7,252 bases of DNA from Gammaproteobacteria bacterium (GTDB taxonomy: Bacteria; Pseudomonadota; Gammaproteobacteria; Pseudomonadales; Azotimanducaceae): NCBI GenBank assembly GCA_026706425.1, contig JAPOYW010000478.1, positions 1-7,252 of the forward strand, written 5' to 3'. This document shows, in pieces, positions 5,449 through 7,252 of this stretch (positions are counted from its first letter, which is position 1; each line of letters begins with the position of its first letter). The position numbers and the translations under genes are program-made. The notes under the pieces were generated by a model. It ran no database searches, was not told the DNA's origin, and was given only the letters and a program-made list of their open reading frames with translations.

Positions 5449-6005
5449 GTTGCTTCGCCGGATCGGTCAGATGGCAGGGGATCCGATGGCTTCACCGACC
5501 GACTGGATCCGGAGAGGTTCGGCGAGTCTCATGGTGATCGGCAAGTAGTCGTGGAAATTGACCACGAGGCACTTCCCGCCGATACGGCGTTGACCCTTCA
5601 CGTGGGGACTGCGCGGTTCGATGGGCTCAACGTTGCGGCCGACGTAAGCTGCAGCGGTTGGCTCAAGGTGTCGCAAGCGAGGATCGCCGCGAGACTGCCC
5701 GCCGAGTTGCGAAAGTGGGAGGACCAACTCCTTTTTAAAACGATTGTCGATGGGAACGAATGGGTCGTCAGAGAGTCGTTGTGCAGTCAAGTCGAACCGG
5801 GTCGCGGATTGGTCGCGGATGGGACGGCGTTGCGCACGACCGGGTGTTCGTCGCCTGCGAAGAGCCCTCGTTTCGCCCCACGACGCCGGTGTTGGAGCCG
5901 GGCAGACACACGGTGATGGTGGAGGCTCGGCTGCCGGGCACCGACATCGTGCTGGAGACCTCCAAGCAGTCCGTCGACCTGGAGTGTCCCGACGTCACGC
6001 CTTGA
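5449..6005 (+). pseudogene. Frameshifted hypothetical gene with beta-rich C-terminal domain
   Basis: Two adjoining frames form one gene. The first, open from after a TAG at 5446-5448, reads protein-like from at least about base 5480 (DRQVVVEIDHEALPADTAL, then SGWLKVSQARIAARLPAELR) to about 5810. The second runs from about 5811 to the TGA at 6003-6005 (HDRVFVACEEPSFRPTTPVL, then EPGRHTVMVEARLPGTDIVL and VDLEC). The break coincides with GGTCGCGGAT repeated at 5800-5809 and 5811-5820. Removing 11 bases joins the frames as VEPGRGWDGVAHDRVFV. GTG 5551 is the only usual start codon, but it has no ribosome site and protein-like sequence extends upstream of it, so the 5' end is probably also lost. 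The C-terminal EPGRHTV..EARLPGTD pattern suggests an Ig-like beta-sandwich; several Cys are present. I do not recognise the family. Codon third positions look less GC-rich than in the core genes. Confidence 0.6.
5800..5821 (+). repeat. 11-bp tandem duplication causing a frameshift
   Basis: GGTCGCGGATT (5800-5810) is followed directly by GGTCGCGGATG (5811-5821), 10 of 11 bases identical. Eleven is not a multiple of three. Deleting one unit restores a continuous reading frame across the surrounding hypothetical gene, so this is a replication-slippage type mutation or a sequencing artefact at a repeat. Confidence 0.75.
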
Positions 6006-6087
6006 CGCGCCGAGGCGTTCACGGTCGTCCAAGAAAGAAAATCGATGAACACAACTTCGATCCGCAGGGCAAACATGCTTTCCTTGC

Positions 6088-6210
6088 TTACTCGCCGCCT
6101 AGCTCCTCGATCAGGTCTTCCTCCTCGGGGAACAGCCCCGCTGGTTCATCCACCGACAGCCGTTCTTCGGCCAGCGCCGGCAAAGTCGGCCTCGACTTCG
6201 CCAGATTGAT
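6088..6210 (-). pseudogene. C-terminal remnant of an unidentified acidic protein
   Basis: Read on the minus strand, the frame ending in TAA at 6088-6090 gives LAKSRPTLPALAEERL followed by SVDEPAGLFPEEEDLIEELG and GE. The composition, an acidic helix-like tail ending cleanly at a stop, is typical of a genuine protein C-terminus and unlike random GC-rich translation. Above about base 6205 the frame loses protein character and no start codon is in a sensible place, so only some 40 codons survive. The family is not recognised. Confidence 0.35.
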
Positions 6211-6317
6211 ACCCCGATGGGAATGTGATCGTACGCACCAGGGCCCACCCGACCGTCACGCCGTCCGGACACGGCTGCGTCTCCCCGCCCCGCCCCCCTC
6301 GGCAAGGCCACCGTCGC

Positions 6318-6368
6318 GGAGCGGTCGAAGTCCGCTAGCGGATTCCCAGTGCGACCGCGTACCGCTCC
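6318..6368. repeat. Nested inverted repeats
   Basis: GGAGCGG (6318-6324) pairs with CCGCTCC (6362-6368). The overlapping GCGGTCG (6321-6327) pairs with CGACCGC (6352-6358). Inside these is the perfect 12-bp palindrome TCCGCTAGCGGA (6331-6342). The two outer pairings are mutually exclusive, so the RNA could form alternative hairpins. There is no sign of coding here. Function is unknown; it may be a decayed dispersed palindromic element. Confidence 0.4.
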
Positions 6369-6432
6369 ATCCTTGACGGCCGTGCCCTCGTTTCCCGGAC
6401 TCCCAACCAGATTCGCGTGTGTCCCGGACTCC

Positions 6433-6474
6433 CCGGTCGATGCGTTCATCTGGACGCTCGATAGGCGCGCGTAG
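6433..6474 (+). pseudogene. 3'-terminal remnant of a second methyltransferase gene
   Basis: Bases 6433-6468 match bases 4201-4236, the end of the SAM methyltransferase gene, at 32 of 36 positions with no gap. All four differences fall on third codon positions, three of them silent and one exchanging Glu for Asp. The encoded tail is PVDAFIWTLDRRA followed by TAG, against PVEAFIWTLDRR in the intact gene. The pattern shows that this piece diverged while it was still coding. Upstream of 6433 no methyltransferase similarity remains, so only the last dozen codons survive. Confidence 0.65.
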
Positions 6475-6537
6475 GGGCGCGGCGCAGACGACGCGGGCGA
6501 CGGCGCGCCCTGAGGGCGCGTTAGCGTGGCCCCTACG
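6470..6537. repeat. Compound palindromic element at a convergent gene junction
   Basis: The outer arms CGTAGGGGC (6470-6478) and GCCCCTACG (6529-6537) are a perfect 9-bp inverted repeat. Inside, ACGC (6491-6494) pairs with GCGT (6524-6527), and CGCGCCC (6504-6510) pairs with GGGCGCG (6514-6520) around a TGA loop. The TAG stop of the forward methyltransferase remnant lies in the left arm (6472-6474), and the TAG of the reverse surface-protein gene in the right arm (6533-6535). It resembles dispersed palindromic (REP or MITE-like) elements that start with GTAGGGGC-type ends, and could also act as a bidirectional terminator. There is no T-run. Confidence 0.55.
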
Positions 6538-7252
6538 ACTCAACCACCAGGCGAAGTGTCTTCCCAGGGTCGACTTTTCGCAGGTAGTGCAGAGCGTCTC
6601 CTGTCGGGTCGTCGACGACGAGTTCGAGCCAACCGGGACGGATCGGCTCCAACACCACGGGTGCCCCTTCGAGACGGACGGCGGGGGGCAAGGGTATCGG
6701 CTCGACCGGGCCGCTCGTGATGATGATCCGGCCGGGGGCCGTCCATTCCTTGTACATGCGGTCGCGAACCCGGAGGATGCGGTTCCCGACCGGCTGGCCG
6801 TCCGCGTCGACCACTTCGACGACAAGACGCCCCGGTTGGTCGGAACCGAGCCCCTCCAAGCGCGTAGTCGCTCCGGCGACAAGGTTGACTCTCCGACCGC
6901 CCCACGCCTGGCGATCCGCAAGATGGTGGGAGAGATGGTAGTCGCCAGCCGGCAAGCCGGTTAGGGCGAAGGTACGCGGCTTGCGACCGGCATTCCCGTC
7001 CGGTCGAGGGAGGCTGTACATCACATTCCAGCCCTCGCCGGGGGCGTCCATCGACAGCAACATCATCCTGGGACCATCGACCCAGTGATAGTCCACCGCT
7101 TCGTCGTCAAGGTCCGGCTCGTAGGTCATCGTGCCTTCGAGGGAAGCATCGAGAGGTGGCAGGCGAAGCTCCCGCACTTCGCCTGCAACGAGATCCACCT
7201 CGATGAAGAACGATTGAGTCCGAGATTGCCCGACGTGGACGGTCCACCGTCC
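6533..7252 (-). CDS. Beta-rich, carboxypeptidase-regulatory-like (Ig-fold) protein, 3' part only
   Basis: The reverse frame is open from the window edge to TAG at 6533-6535, giving about 239 residues, so the N-terminus lies outside. GTG 7198 is an internal Val codon rather than a start, because GQSRTQSFFIEVDLVAGEV reads smoothly through it. Repeated beta-sandwich units are visible, each ending in a phrase such as LVAGEVRELRLPP, LVAGATTRLEGLG or VDPGKTLRLVVES. Between these come FALTGLPAGDYHL and VVEVVDADGQPVGNRILRVRDR, which match the wording of CarboxypepD_reg/SpaA-like Ig-fold modules (a GLPAGxY turn, a V.D.dG.pV strand). Such modules are usually in secreted or surface-exposed proteins and serve as structural or adhesion domains without catalysis. 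A signal peptide would be upstream of the window. The stop codon lies in a palindrome arm, so the end could have been reshaped by that element. Confidence 0.7.
   Translation of the reverse strand, partial: GRWTVHVGQSRTQSFFIEVDLVAGEVRELRLPPLDASLEGTMTYEPDLDDEAVDYHWVDGPRMMLLSMDAPGEGWNVMYSLPRPDGNAGRKPRTFALTGLPAGDYHLSHHLADRQAWGGRRVNLVAGATTRLEGLGSDQPGRLVVEVVDADGQPVGNRILRVRDRMYKEWTAPGRIIITSGPVEPIPLPPAVRLEGAPVVLEPIRPGWLELVVDDPTGDALHYLRKVDPGKTLRLVVES

Larger units (their letters stand above)
6006..6532. other. Long stretch without an intact gene
   Basis: About 530 bases contain no complete CDS that I can support. They hold, in order: a reverse remnant of an acidic C-terminus (6088-6210), a nested inverted repeat (6318-6368), a 12-bp direct repeat TCCCGGACTCCC (6393-6404 and 6422-6433), a 12-codon methyltransferase-like tail (6433-6474), and a compound palindrome (6470-6537). 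Between 6211 and 6317 I see nothing convincing. Confidence 0.6.

Noticed and set aside
5330..5548. Forward open frame of 72 codons between the ABC remnant and the frameshifted gene
   Set aside because: It has no recognisable motif or ribosome site and overlaps the better-supported frame of the hypothetical gene.
6111..6449. Reverse open frame of 112 codons in the remnant region
   Set aside because: Its sequence is Gly/Arg-rich without structure, and it crosses the palindromic elements. The neighbouring frame ending at 6088 is more protein-like.

Overview
The window is GC-rich bacterial DNA. GTG starts are frequent, Shine-Dalgarno-type leaders are visible, and the gene families are typical of proteobacteria. 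A high-GC proteobacterium or similar lineage is the best guess; nothing here fixes a genus. There are no rRNA or tRNA genes, no CRISPR array, and no recognisable transposase or integrase.

Left end (1-850): an unidentified forward CDS enters from the window edge. At about base 481 it runs tail-to-tail into a reverse nucleoside (guanine-type) deaminase. Both genes lose their 3' ends at that point, so it is a rearrangement or assembly breakpoint. A strong hairpin at 794-817 separates the deaminase from the next gene.

Core (849-4239): this is the intact metabolic part. A reverse FAD-linked 2-hydroxyacid dehydrogenase/oxidase (GlcD / D-lactate / D-2-hydroxyglutarate dehydrogenase superfamily) diverges from a forward NAD-dependent D-2-hydroxyacid dehydrogenase that resembles SerA but lacks the ACT domain. 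Their 125-bp shared leader carries two inverted repeats. The two enzymes could interconvert the same or related 2-hydroxy and 2-oxo acids using different electron acceptors. Downstream, a small basic protein and a class I SAM methyltransferase overlap by a GTGA junction and look translationally coupled.

Toxin-antitoxin module (4386-5134): a compact vapBC pair (AbrB-type antitoxin, PIN-domain toxin). Its consensus-like promoter is overlaid by alternating AAGGA/TCCTT half-sites and lies so close to the ATG that the antitoxin mRNA may be leaderless.

Right end (5135-7252): a stretch of gene debris. It holds the last ~40 codons of an ABC-transporter ATPase, a frameshifted hypothetical gene broken by an 11-bp tandem duplication, the acidic C-terminal end of an unknown reverse gene, and a 12-codon tail of a second copy of the methyltransferase gene. 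A complex palindrome follows, whose arms contain the stop codons of the two convergent reading frames. The window closes with the 3' part of a reverse gene for a beta-rich, carboxypeptidase-regulatory-like (Ig-fold) protein that continues past the edge.

I see no convincing new multi-gene system. The most informative signals are the traces of gene decay and rearrangement, the vapBC operator layout, and the divergent hydroxyacid redox pair.
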